DNA of 64,000 bases from Ectobacillus sp048976805 (GTDB lineage Bacteria; Bacillota; Bacilli; Bacillales; Bacillaceae_G), in assembly GCA_048976805.1 (NCBI GenBank), contig JBHGUR010000020.1, forward strand, positions 1 to 64,000, given 5' to 3'. Each line of letters opens with the position of its first letter. The stretch's first letter is position 1. This document shows positions 1 to 8,324 of this stretch, piece after piece. The translations under genes and the position numbers were made by a program. The notes beneath the pieces are model-generated. The model searched no databases. It was not told the origin of the DNA and saw only the letters and a list, made by a program, of their open reading frames with translations.

Positions 1-220
1 TATTGTTTAGGGTAGGCCGATGTTGATTTTTATACGTCTGTACATCACGGCTATGCAGACATTGCAACCCGCACTTATCTTCTCCCTCTGGTTTTCCTTT
101 GGACGAGGCAGAACTAGGCCCTGACCGTTACGATATACGGCCGGGAGCACTCTCCCCCTCTAAAAATAAGGGGTTGCATCAACACTAACGTTTAACACAG
201 ATTATTTTTTAGGGTAGCCT
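1..220. repeat. Family B intergenic repeat, copy 1
   Basis: This stretch aligns base for base with 19521-19740, with only five mismatches in 220 positions. Both copies carry the run AGGGTAG near the left end and again at the right end, an inner inverted pair around ATGTTGAT and ATCAACA, and a segment close to GTTAAACGTTAGTGTTGAT that resembles the ends of family R. No reading frame of note lies in it. The element touches the window edge, so its true left end may lie outside. It occupies the gap upstream of phoP, where mdh would be expected further left. Confidence 0.85.
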
Positions 221-279
221 TTTAATTAAGAAAGCATAAGTTTTGGGGGTGTGTCTTGCCGCAAACGCAACGCCAGCAG

Positions 280-306
280 AAGCCTAATTTTCCCCCGGCT
301 TTTTTC
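280..306 (+). terminator. Weak terminator-like hairpin upstream of phoP
   Basis: AAGCC at 280-284 can pair with GGCTT at 297-301, followed by a run of T. The stem is only 5 bp with a 12-nt loop, so this is a tentative end for the gene left of the window. Bases 221-280 between repeat and hairpin show nothing I recognise. Confidence 0.3.
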
Positions 307-335
307 ATTCCCCTCCACAATCTTTCCATTTTCAA

Positions 336-364
336 TTGAGCAAGCTCCCATTTTCTAGTATCAT
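336..364 (+). promoter_or_regulatory. Candidate sigma-A promoter of phoPR
   Basis: TTGAGC at 336-341 and TATCAT at 359-364 are separated by exactly 17 bp. The expected start near 371 leaves a leader of about 59 nt before phoP. No convincing PhoP box is visible at this promoter. Confidence 0.4.
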
Positions 365-429
365 AAAACTAAATATACATAAACTATTTGGATGAAACGG
401 GTTTTACTTTAATATCCTGGAGGAAAAGA

Positions 430-1146
430 ATGAGCAATCGAATTTTAGTGGTAGACGATGAGGAATCGATTTTAACCTTAATCGAGTTCAATTTGCAGCA
501 GGCAGGCTTTGAAGTCATCACGGCAATGGATGGGGAAACGGGTTTGAAAAAGGCGGTGGAAGACCGTCCTGATTTGATTATATTGGATTTGATGCTTCCA
601 AAAATGGATGGCATGGAAGTGTGCAAGGAGCTGCGGCTGCAGCGCGTGATGACGCCGATTTTAATGCTGACGGCCAAGGATGATGAATTTGATAAAGTGC
701 TGGGGCTTGAGCTTGGCGCCGACGATTATATGACAAAGCCATTTAGCCCGCGCGAGGTTGTAGCGAGGGTGAAGGCGATCATGCGGCGGACGAAACTTCA
801 TGAGGACAACGTCCAAGAGGAAAAAGAAGACGGAAAATTGGCGATTGGAGAATTGAGAATTCTTCCAGAATATTATGAAGCTTATTTTAAGGAAGAAAAA
901 TTAGAGTTGACACCGAAGGAATTTGAGCTGCTCGTTTATCTCGCGAAGCATAAAGGTCGCGTGTTAACGCGAGACCAGTTGTTAAGCGCTGTGTGGAATT
1001 ACGATTTTGCCGGCGATACGCGGATTGTTGATGTACACATTAGCCATTTGCGCGACAAAATCGAAAAGAATACGAAAAAGCCAGCTTATATTAAAACAAT
1101 CCGTGGGTTAGGGTATAAATTGGAGGAGCCAAAGGTCGATGAATAA
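430..1146 (+). CDS. phoP: PhoP, phosphate-starvation response regulator
   Basis: OmpR-type response regulator of 238 residues that switches on phosphate-scavenging genes when phosphorylated by PhoR. The receiver domain (about 1-120) has the acidic pair D9-D10, the phospho-acceptor D53 in LDLML, a TAKD motif and the conserved Lys in MTKPF. The C-terminal winged helix (about 140-235) ends in the typical RGLGYKLE. The start at 430 is chosen because GGAGG lies six bases before it and the protein then begins in register with Bacillus PhoP. The frame stays open to 388, but without a ribosome site. The gene overlaps phoR by 8 bp, so the two are co-translated. Confidence 0.97.
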   Translation: MSNRILVVDDEESILTLIEFNLQQAGFEVITAMDGETGLKKAVEDRPDLIILDLMLPKMDGMEVCKELRLQRVMTPILMLTAKDDEFDKVLGLELGADDYMTKPFSPREVVARVKAIMRRTKLHEDNVQEEKEDGKLAIGELRILPEYYEAYFKEEKLELTPKEFELLVYLAKHKGRVLTRDQLLSAVWNYDFAGDTRIVDVHISHLRDKIEKNTKKPAYIKTIRGLGYKLEEPKVDE

Positions 1147-2890
1147 ATTTCGCTCGCGGCTTCTCTTTGCTTTGATTTCGCTTATTATTGCTGTGCTTAT
1201 CGGCCTTGGTGTACTGTTGGGCCAGCTATTTAAGGGCTTTTATGTCGATAACTTCGATAAGCGGATGGAAAGGGAGCTTCGCTATGTGGCATCCGTAATG
1301 GAATGGGAAGGAATTCGGTATTCTTTATCCTATCCCCAAACATTGGAAAGAGTGGAAAAAAATCTAGGAGTACGTCTTATCTTGATTGATGAGCAAGGAC
1401 AGACGTTATATGAATCAAAAGACTCCCACCGAAAGGCCGCAGATGATGAGGCGGTAGGTGCCCTGATTGGCAAATTGAATAAAAATGTAAATGTAGTAGA
1501 AGCAAAAAGCGGAGCTTCTGAAAAATATTATTACGGCATTTTGCTTCAGGACAAGCATAACGACTGGGCGTATTTAATCGTAAATGTATCTGCGAGTTCG
1601 CTTGATGAGGTTCATCAAAAAATTTGGGGCTTGTTAATTACCAATTTCTTAATTGCTTTTGTTGTAATTGTGTTTTTAGGCATTAAAATTACCGCGCAAT
1701 ATACGAAGCCGATTGAGACAGTTACGAAAGTGGCGATTGAATTGGCAAAAGGCAATTACAAAGCGAGAGCCTATGAAAATTATACTGGCGAGGCGGGCAT
1801 GCTTAGCCAGGCAATCAATATTTTAGCCCGCAATCTGCAGGAGATGATTTCTGCGCACGAAATGCAGCAAGACCGTTTGCACACGTTAATTGAGAATATG
1901 GGAAGCGGCATGATTCTTATTGACAGCAGGGGCTTCATTAATCTTGTAAACCGCTCTTATAAGGAAATCTTTGGCGTAACGGAAGAATCGTTTTTGTATC
2001 GCCTGTACTATGAGGCTTTTGCGCATAAAGAGGTAATTGAGCTTGTAGAAGAAATTTTTATGACAGAAGTAAAGGTACGCAAGCAGATGATGCTGCCGCT
2101 TCATATTGAGAGGCGGCATTTTGAGGTGTACGGGGCTCCGATTATCGGAACGAATCATGAGTGGAAGGGAATTGTCCTTGTGTTCCATGATATAACGGAA
2201 CTGAAGAAGCTTGAGCAAATGCGCAAAGATTTCCTTGCCAATGTGTCGCACGAACTGAAAACGCCGATTACTTCTATTAAAGGTTTTTCCGAAACATTGC
2301 TTGACGGGGCGATGGAAGACCGCAAGCTTCGGGAATATTTCTTGTCCATTATTTTAAAAGAAAGCGACCGTATGCAAACGTTGATTGAAGACCTGTTGGA
2401 TTTATCGAAAATTGAAAAGCAAGGATTCAAACTAAATATGGTCTCCGTGGATGTAAAGATAATGCTTGAGGAAATTAAGGCATTGCTGCAAAGCAGAGCC
2501 CGGGATAAGCAAATTGCACTGGATGTGCAAGTGGGCGAGCGTGTGTTTGTTTTGGGAGATCCGCACCGCCTAAAGCAAATTTTTATTAATTTGATGAGCA
2601 ATGCTATTTCGTATACTCCCGCTGGGGGCCGGGTTACAGTAGAGGCGGAGGAACAAAATGGCTGGGTGTGTGTGAAGGTGTCTGATACAGGAATCGGCAT
2701 CAGCAAGGAAGAAATACCGCGTATTTTTGAAAGGTTTTACCGGGTTGATAAGGCGCGCAGCCGCAATACCGGGGGAACAGGCCTAGGTTTGTCGATTGTC
2801 AAGCATCTTGTAGAAGCGCACCGCGGCATGATTACAGTAGAGAGTGAAGTAGGAAAAGGTACGGTATTTACAGTAAAGCTGCGAAAGTGA
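1139..2890 (+). CDS. phoR: PhoR, phosphate sensor histidine kinase
   Basis: Membrane kinase of 583 residues, partner of PhoP. Visible in order: N-terminal membrane helix (about 8-30), extracytoplasmic sensor region (about 31-160), second membrane helix (about 163-183), HAMP linker, PAS domain (about 245-350), dimerisation domain with the phospho-accepting His371 in SHELKTP, and an HATPase domain with NAISYTP (N box), DTGIGI (G1), FERFYR (F box) and GTGLGL (G2). Length and layout match Bacillus PhoR. It starts inside the end of phoP. A possible PhoP-controlled promoter lies 26 bp after its stop. Confidence 0.97.
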   Translation: MNKFRSRLLFALISLIIAVLIGLGVLLGQLFKGFYVDNFDKRMERELRYVASVMEWEGIRYSLSYPQTLERVEKNLGVRLILIDEQGQTLYESKDSHRKAADDEAVGALIGKLNKNVNVVEAKSGASEKYYYGILLQDKHNDWAYLIVNVSASSLDEVHQKIWGLLITNFLIAFVVIVFLGIKITAQYTKPIETVTKVAIELAKGNYKARAYENYTGEAGMLSQAINILARNLQEMISAHEMQQDRLHTLIENMGSGMILIDSRGFINLVNRSYKEIFGVTEESFLYRLYYEAFAHKEVIELVEEIFMTEVKVRKQMMLPLHIERRHFEVYGAPIIGTNHEWKGIVLVFHDITELKKLEQMRKDFLANVSHELKTPITSIKGFSETLLDGAMEDRKLREYFLSIILKESDRMQTLIEDLLDLSKIEKQGFKLNMVSVDVKIMLEEIKALLQSRARDKQIALDVQVGERVFVLGDPHRLKQIFINLMSNAISYTPAGGRVTVEAEEQNGWVCVKVSDTGIGISKEEIPRIFERFYRVDKARSRNTGGTGLGLSIVKHLVEAHRGMITVESEVGKGTVFTVKLRK

Positions 2891-2916
2891 TATGGCGTAA
2901 CTGCATAAAAGATGGA

Positions 2917-2970
2917 TTTACATTATATTAACAGTGTGTTCATTTTACATTAATAAAGGCTTGTTATGAT
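2917..2970 (+). promoter_or_regulatory. Candidate PhoP box with -10 element downstream of phoR
   Basis: Four hexamers sit exactly 11 bp apart: TTTACA (2917), TTAACA (2928), TTCATT (2939) and TTAATA (2950). Three fit the Bacillus PhoP consensus TT(A/T/C)A(T/C)A fully, and TTCATT fits five of six. A TATGAT -10 follows at 2965-2970 with no separate -35, the arrangement of PhoP-activated promoters. Transcription would start near 2977 and meet the terminator at 3007-3048. Confidence 0.5.
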
Positions 2971-3006
2971 AATTATCGAAAACCCCTTCATCCAAGGAGT
3001 AGTTTA

Positions 3007-3048
3007 GGATGGGAATAGAACGAGTTCTTTTCTCATCCCTTCCTTTTT
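3007..3048 (+). terminator. Terminator downstream of phoR
   Basis: GGATG at 3007-3011 pairs with CATCC at 3034-3038, with further pairing of GAA and AGAA against TTCT and TTC inside the stem, followed by a T-rich tract. It can end both phoPR read-through and any transcript from the PhoP-box promoter. Confidence 0.65.
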
Positions 3049-3082
3049 ATTAACTCTCTGCTTATATACGCTTATACATATG

Positions 3083-3146
3083 AAAAACCGTTATTTTCCC
3101 TCTTTAATCAGGTCATGCTATTATAGAGAGGGAAATAGCGGTTTTT
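3083..3146. terminator. Long hairpin before polA
   Basis: AAAAACCG at 3083-3090 pairs with CGGTTTTT at 3139-3146, and the adjoining TTTTCCCTCT pairs with AGAGGGAAA, giving a stem of about 20 bp with few mismatches around a loop of about 20 nt. T-runs on both strands would make it bidirectional. Confidence 0.6.
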
Positions 3147-3162
3147 CTTTTTATTTATCCAA

Positions 3163-3306
3163 GGCTCTGTTAAAGGCTAATGTTGATTTTGGTTCATTTG
3201 TTGATTTGAAACGAAAGGCGGCGACTCCAGCGGGAAAAGCGGCTCGGCCCCGCCCGCGGAAAGCGTCCGCCTGTAGCGGTAAATTAACACTCAAGTTTAA
3301 CAGAGC
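3163..3306 (+). repeat. Family R MITE, copy R1
   Basis: Begins GGCTCTGTTAAAGG and ends TTTAACAGAGC. It is flanked on both sides by TTTATCCAA (3154-3162 and 3307-3315), a target-site duplication proving insertion. The inside is an imperfect nested palindrome rich in GC. It ends about 33 bp before the polA start. The open frame running through it on both strands is an artefact of this repeat. Confidence 0.9.
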
Positions 3307-3338
3307 TTTATCCAAAGAAAACGGGGAGGTTATGTAAA

Positions 3339-5969
3339 TTGAAACAAAAAGTCGTCTTAATTGATGGGAACAGCATTGCGTATCGCGCTTTTTTTGCGCT
3401 GCCGCTTTTGAATAATGATAAAGGAATACATACAAACGCCATATACGGCTTTACGATGATGCTGATGAAAATACTTGAGGAAGAAAAGCCGACACATATG
3501 CTTGTCGCTTTTGATGCCGGCAAAACAACATTCCGCCACAAAACATTTGAAGAGTATAAAGGCGGGCGGCAAAAAACGCCGCCGGAGCTGTCTGAACAGT
3601 TTCCGTTCATCCGTGAATTGTTGGATGCATTTCGCATCCCGCGTTATGAGCTGGAAAATTATGAAGCGGATGATATTATCGGAACACTCGTAAAGGAAGC
3701 GGACGCCGCAAACGCGGAGGTGAAGGTCATTTCCGGAGACCGTGATTTGCTGCAGCTCGTTTCCAGCCATACGAGAGTTGCTATTACCCGCAAAGGAATT
3801 ACGGAAATGGATGAATATACACCGGATACGCTGCTTGAAAAATACGGCCTGACAGCGAAGCAAATTATCGACATGAAGGGCTTAATGGGCGATACATCGG
3901 ATAATATTCCCGGTGTGCCGGGCATCGGCGAAAAAACAGCAATCAAGCTGTTGAAGGAATTTGAAACCATTGAAAAACTATATGAGCATTTAGATAGCGT
4001 CAGCGGCAAAAAGCTGAAGGAAAAGCTGGAAACACATAAGGATCAAGCGTTTATGAGCAAGGAGCTGGCGACCATTTTTACAGAGGCACCGATTGGGATT
4101 CGCCTAAATGATATTGCGTATTCGGGCTATGAAGCGGCGAACGTGCTGCCTATTTTTCAAAATTTAGGATTCAGCTCGCTGCTAGATAGGCTTGAAGTCG
4201 AGCAAGATATACAGCAAACAGAGCTGGACGAGATTTCGTTTGAGCTGGTGGAGGAGTTTAACGACGATGTATTGCAAAGCGGCAGCTCGCTCATTGTCGA
4301 AGTGCAGGAAGACAATTACCACGGCGCTGATGTTCAAGGCTTCGGCATTATGAATGAGACAGGCTGTTATGTTGTACCTGCCGATGCCGCGTTTCGGTCA
4401 GAAGAGTTTAAACGCTGGCTGGCCGATGACACAGCGGCAAAGTCCATTTTTGACGCCAAGCGCGCGATTGTCGCTTTGAAGTGGAAGGGACTTGAGCTTC
4501 GGGGGATTGACTTCGATTTATTAATTGCCGCATATTTATTGGATCCGGCTGATACGGATAAAGACTTCCGATCCGTTGCGAAAATGAAGGGCGCCCATGC
4601 GGTGAAATCCGATGAAGAGGTGTACGGAAAAGGCGCAAAGCGGGCCGTGCCGGCTGCGGATGTAGTGGCGGAACATATCGCACGCAAGGCAAGCGTGCTG
4701 TACCATGTGAAGCAATCCTTCATTGATGAGCTAAAAAAGAATGAGCAGTATGAGTTGTTTACAGAGCTTGAAATGCCGCTTGCTCGTGTGCTCGCGGAAA
4801 TGGAATATGCGGGAGTGAAGGTAGATACGGATCGTTTGCGCGGCATGGGGGACGAGCTGGCGGCGCAGCTTACGGAGGTCGAGGCGGAAATACATGAGCT
4901 TGCCGGCGGGGCGTTTAATATCAATTCTCCAAAGCAGCTCGGTATTGTATTGTTCGAAAAATTAAACCTGCCGCCTATAAAGAAAACGAAAACAGGCTAC
5001 TCAACATCGGCGGATGTGCTTGAGAAGCTGATGGACCGCCATGAAATCATTCCAAAAATTCTTCATTACCGCCAATTGGGGAAGCTGTATTCCACTTATA
5101 TTGAAGGATTATTAAAAGTGGTACATCATGATACATCCAAAATTCATACACGTTTCAATCAAGTGCTGACGCAAACGGGAAGGTTGAGTTCAACGGAGCC
5201 GAACTTGCAAAATATTCCGATTCGGCTTGAAGAAGGCCGGAAAATTCGCCAAGCATTTATCCCGTCTGAGAGCGATTGGGTCATTTTAGCTGCTGATTAT
5301 TCGCAAATTGAGCTGCGCGTTTTGGCACATATCGCAAATGATGCCGGCCTAATTGATGCCTTTCGCCATGATATGGACATTCATACGAAAACGGCGATGG
5401 ACGTATTTGGCGTTTCGAGAGATGAGGTAACCGCGAATATGAGAAGACAGGCAAAAGCAGTTAACTTTGGAATTGTTTACGGTATTAGCGATTATGGATT
5501 GTCGCAAAATCTGGGAATTACGCGAAAGGCTGCAGCCGAGTTTATCCAAAAATATTTAGATAGCTTCCCAGGTGTAAAGGAATATATGGATTCCATTATT
5601 CAAGAAGCGAAGCAAAACGGATATGTGAAGACATTGCTCAATCGCCGACGCTATATTCCGGAAATTACGAGCCGCAATTTCAATTTGCGCAGCTTTGCCG
5701 AGCGGACGGCGATGAATACGCCGATTCAAGGAAGCGCCGCGGATATTATTAAAAAAGCGATGATTGTGATGTTTGCGCGGTTGCAGGAAGAAAAGCTGCA
5801 GGCGCGTTTGCTTTTGCAGGTGCATGATGAGCTGATTTTTGAAGTGCCAAAAGAGGAAGTTGCCAAAATGGAACAGCTTGTCCGGGAGGTTATGGAGAAC
5901 GCTATTGAGCTGTCTGTTCCGCTTAAGGCAGACTGTTCATACGGACCGACTTGGTATGACGCGAAGTAA
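3339..5969 (+). CDS. polA: DNA polymerase I
   Basis: 876-residue repair and Okazaki-fragment polymerase. The first 290 or so residues form the 5'-3' exonuclease (IDGNSIAYRAFFAL, GDRDLLQLV, GVPGIGEKTA). The middle domain lacks the acidic residues of a proofreading exonuclease, as in other Bacillus enzymes. The polymerase domain carries motif A (DYSQIELRVLAHI), motif B (RRQAKAVNFGIVYG) and motif C (VHDEL). The start is a TTG at 3339, nine bases after GGGGAGG; the earlier ATG at 3332 runs straight into a stop. mutM follows after 12 bp, so they form an operon. A family R repeat lies directly upstream. Confidence 0.97.
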   Translation: MKQKVVLIDGNSIAYRAFFALPLLNNDKGIHTNAIYGFTMMLMKILEEEKPTHMLVAFDAGKTTFRHKTFEEYKGGRQKTPPELSEQFPFIRELLDAFRIPRYELENYEADDIIGTLVKEADAANAEVKVISGDRDLLQLVSSHTRVAITRKGITEMDEYTPDTLLEKYGLTAKQIIDMKGLMGDTSDNIPGVPGIGEKTAIKLLKEFETIEKLYEHLDSVSGKKLKEKLETHKDQAFMSKELATIFTEAPIGIRLNDIAYSGYEAANVLPIFQNLGFSSLLDRLEVEQDIQQTELDEISFELVEEFNDDVLQSGSSLIVEVQEDNYHGADVQGFGIMNETGCYVVPADAAFRSEEFKRWLADDTAAKSIFDAKRAIVALKWKGLELRGIDFDLLIAAYLLDPADTDKDFRSVAKMKGAHAVKSDEEVYGKGAKRAVPAADVVAEHIARKASVLYHVKQSFIDELKKNEQYELFTELEMPLARVLAEMEYAGVKVDTDRLRGMGDELAAQLTEVEAEIHELAGGAFNINSPKQLGIVLFEKLNLPPIKKTKTGYSTSADVLEKLMDRHEIIPKILHYRQLGKLYSTYIEGLLKVVHHDTSKIHTRFNQVLTQTGRLSSTEPNLQNIPIRLEEGRKIRQAFIPSESDWVILAADYSQIELRVLAHIANDAGLIDAFRHDMDIHTKTAMDVFGVSRDEVTANMRRQAKAVNFGIVYGISDYGLSQNLGITRKAAAEFIQKYLDSFPGVKEYMDSIIQEAKQNGYVKTLLNRRRYIPEITSRNFNLRSFAERTAMNTPIQGSAADIIKKAMIVMFARLQEEKLQARLLLQVHDELIFEVPKEEVAKMEQLVREVMENAIELSVPLKADCSYGPTWYDAK

Positions 5970-5981
5970 GGAAGTGAACGC

Positions 5982-6818
5982 ATGCCGGAATTGCCAGAAG
6001 TTGAAACGGTTAGACGAACGTTGGACCTGTTAGTAAAGGGAAAAGAAATTGAAGATGTAATCGTTACGTATCCGAAGCTAGTGAAAAAGCCGGATGATAT
6101 TGAGCTGTTCAAAGATATGCTGCGCGGCGAAACAATTGAAGCGGTCGGGCGGAGAGGCAAGTTTCTTCTTATATATGTAACGCGCTATACGCTTGTTTCA
6201 CATTTGCGGATGGAAGGGAAATATAGATTGCATGATGCAGAGGACCCGGTAGATAAGCACACGCATGTCCGGTTTTGTTTTACGGATGGCACTGAACTGC
6301 GTTATAACGATGTCCGCAAATTCGGAACGATGCATGTATTTAAAAGGGGCGAGGAAGAGCTGCAGCTTCCGCTGTCCGATTTAGGGCCCGAGCCGTTTTC
6401 TAAAGAGCTGACAGCATTTTATTTACAAGAAAAACTGCAAAAAACAAATCGGAAGATAAAGGTTGCTTTATTGGATCAGCGTGTTCTTGTCGGACTTGGA
6501 AATATATATGTCGATGAAGTGCTGTTTCGTTCCGGTATCCATCCGGAACGGGAAGCATCTTCGTTGCTTTTAGAGGAAATCGAAAAGCTGCAGGCTGAAA
6601 TTGCGGCAACGCTGGCTGAAGCGGTGGAAAGAGGCGGCAGTACAATCCGCACGTATATCAATTCCCAAGGGCAGATAGGAACTTTTCAGGAGAGCTTATT
6701 CGTATATGGACGAAAGGGAGAAGGCTGTGTAAATTGCGGCACGGCAATTGAAAAAACAGTCATCGGCGGACGCGGTACGCATTACTGTCCTATTTGCCAA
6801 CCGAAAAAAGGACAATAA
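5982..6818 (+). CDS. mutM: Formamidopyrimidine-DNA glycosylase
   Basis: 278-residue base-excision enzyme that removes 8-oxoguanine and cuts the abasic strand. The N-terminus is MPELPEVETVRR, so Pro2 and Glu3 are the catalytic residues after Met removal. GRRGKF holds the conserved Lys of the N-terminal domain. LVGLGNIYVDEVL is the helix-two-turn-helix, and the C-terminal zinc finger has CVNC and CPIC pairs. It sits 12 bp behind polA, the usual Bacillus pairing of repair synthesis with lesion removal. Confidence 0.97.
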   Translation: MPELPEVETVRRTLDLLVKGKEIEDVIVTYPKLVKKPDDIELFKDMLRGETIEAVGRRGKFLLIYVTRYTLVSHLRMEGKYRLHDAEDPVDKHTHVRFCFTDGTELRYNDVRKFGTMHVFKRGEEELQLPLSDLGPEPFSKELTAFYLQEKLQKTNRKIKVALLDQRVLVGLGNIYVDEVLFRSGIHPEREASSLLLEEIEKLQAEIAATLAEAVERGGSTIRTYINSQGQIGTFQESLFVYGRKGEGCVNCGTAIEKTVIGGRGTHYCPICQPKKGQ

Positions 6819-6875
6819 CATCGGATAGGCTTCTATCATATACATACAGCAGAGTGTATAGAAAGGAGCCTGAAG

Positions 6876-7511
6876 ATGTACCACTATTTTCCCCTTATCC
6901 TTTTAGCATTTACGCTTAGCTTGGACAGCTGCAGCGTGGGCTTAACATATGGATTAAGAAAAGTGCATATTCCGCTAAAGTCAATTTTCGTCATTTCTCT
7001 CTGTTCAGCTGCCGTGATCATTCTTTCTATGGAGATTGGGCAATGGATTACGCAAATTTTTTCACCGGACTTGGCGAAGAAAATTGGCGGCATTGTTCTA
7101 ATTGGCATCGGAGGCTGGGTATTATATCAATTTTTTCATCATAACAAAAAGGAAGAGCAGCAGCCGGAAGAAACGACAGTTTGGAATTTGGAAATTCAAT
7201 CGCTCGGTCTTGTTATCCAAATCTTGCGAAAGCCGACAGTAGCCGACTTCGATAAGTCGGGTACGATTTCAGGGGTAGAAGCGTTGATGCTCGGGCTCGC
7301 GCTGTCGCTTGATTCATTTGGCGCGGGAATTGGCGCCTCGCTGCTTGGATATTCCCCGTTTGTGATGGCTGCGCTTGTTGCGGTAATGAGTCCGCTTTTT
7401 TTAACGATTGGAATGCTGCTAGGCTCATGGTGCTCGCGGATAATGTGGATTCAAAAGCTCACCTTTTTGCCCGGCGTACTGCTCATTGTAATTGGAATTT
7501 GGAAAATGTAA
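6876..7511 (+). CDS. ytaF: YtaF, sporulation membrane protein of the MntP-like family
   Basis: 211-residue integral membrane protein with about six hydrophobic helices. Two related halves each carry a LSLDS motif (residues near 13-17 and near 145-149), the mark of the MntP/YtaF fold. Members are cation-exporter-like, and the Bacillus gene is linked to sporulation. Between the halves lies a polar loop with HHNKKEEQQ. AAAGGAG precedes the start. It follows mutM by 57 bp and is closed by a strong terminator. The transported substrate is unknown. Confidence 0.85.
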   Translation: MYHYFPLILLAFTLSLDSCSVGLTYGLRKVHIPLKSIFVISLCSAAVIILSMEIGQWITQIFSPDLAKKIGGIVLIGIGGWVLYQFFHHNKKEEQQPEETTVWNLEIQSLGLVIQILRKPTVADFDKSGTISGVEALMLGLALSLDSFGAGIGASLLGYSPFVMAALVAVMSPLFLTIGMLLGSWCSRIMWIQKLTFLPGVLLIVIGIWKM

Positions 7512-7551
7512 AGAAAAAGACGTGAAACGGCCGTTTCACGTCTTTTTCTTT
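7510..7551. terminator. Perfect palindromic terminator after ytaF
   Basis: A perfect 42-bp palindrome: AAAGAAAAAGACGTGAAACGG and its complement meet without a spacer. T-runs on either strand make it a strong bidirectional terminator. It starts one base before the end of the ytaF stop codon. Confidence 0.9.
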
Positions 7552-7610
7552 AGGAGAAAACAACAACATGGTATAAAGTATGTATACGAAAAAAAGAATG
7601 GAGGAATTGT

Positions 7611-8213
7611 ATGGCTGTCGTAATTGGGTTAACAGGGGGAATTGCGAGCGGAAAAAGCACGGTTTCTGCAATGTTCAAGGAACTGGATATTCCCGTGATT
7701 GATGCTGATATTATTGCGCGTGAAGTAGTAGAACCGGGGCGGGAGGCTTATCGGCAAATCGTTGAAAAGTTCGGCACGGAGATTTTGCTGAAAAACGGCG
7801 CTTTTGACCGTGCTAGGCTTGGCAATATTATTTTTCATGATGAGGAAAAGAGGCTGCTTCTCAATAACATTGTCCATCCAGCAGTACGGGCGGAAATGAA
7901 CAGGCAAAAGGAATTGCAGTTAAAAGCGGGCAAGGAAGCGGTTGTGCTCGATATACCGCTTTTATTTGAAAGCAAGCTTGCCTCGCTTGTCGATAAAATC
8001 CTGCTTGTGTATGTAGATGAAAAAACGCAACTTATCCGTTTAATGAAACGGAACACACTTACAGAAGAAGAAGCGAAGGCGCGGATTGCTTCGCAAATGC
8101 CTCTTTCTGAAAAAATTGCGCTCGCGGATGAAACGATTAATAATAACGGCACAATTGAGGAGACAAAAGTCCAATTAATGCGCATTTTAAGGCGTTGGTC
8201 TCTTATAAAATAA
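7611..8213 (+). CDS. coaE: Dephospho-CoA kinase
   Basis: 200-residue P-loop kinase that adds the 3' phosphate in the last step of coenzyme A synthesis. GLTGGIASGKST (residues 6-17) is the Walker A loop. VIDADIIAREVVEPG is the acceptor-site signature, and VVLDIPLLFES follows the usual CoaE pattern. GGAGG stands seven bases before the ATG. It has the terminator of ytaF behind it and gapB ahead, as in B. subtilis. Confidence 0.96.
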   Translation: MAVVIGLTGGIASGKSTVSAMFKELDIPVIDADIIAREVVEPGREAYRQIVEKFGTEILLKNGAFDRARLGNIIFHDEEKRLLLNNIVHPAVRAEMNRQKELQLKAGKEAVVLDIPLLFESKLASLVDKILLVYVDEKTQLIRLMKRNTLTEEEAKARIASQMPLSEKIALADETINNNGTIEETKVQLMRILRRWSLIK

Positions 8214-8259
8214 GAAATTTTTAAAATTGATGAAATTGTTTAGTGACTTATTCTCTTTT

Positions 8260-8270
8260 TGTGCTATACT
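8260..8270 (+). promoter_or_regulatory. Candidate CcpN operator overlapping the gapB -10
   Basis: TGTGCTATACT fits the CcpN consensus TRTGHYATAYW at every position and contains the gapB -10 TATACT (8265-8270). CcpN is known to repress gapB during glycolytic growth in Bacillus, so the placement makes sense. The -35 is poor. Confidence 0.6.
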
Positions 8271-8324
8271 ATTAATGGGATTGGAGATGAAATAGTATAA
8301 CGCAATCAAGGGGGATTAACTTAT

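Noticed and set aside
2941..2980. A Fur or PerR box near TGATAATTATC downstream of phoR
   Set aside because: The palindrome is incomplete; the PhoP hexamer series explains the region better.
3080..3337. An 85-codon frame, and its mirror frames at 10390-10620, 15415-15732 and 24238-24423, with similar protein sequence
   Set aside because: They are translations of the family R repeat; similarity comes from the DNA element, ribosome sites are lacking and ends vary with the flanks.
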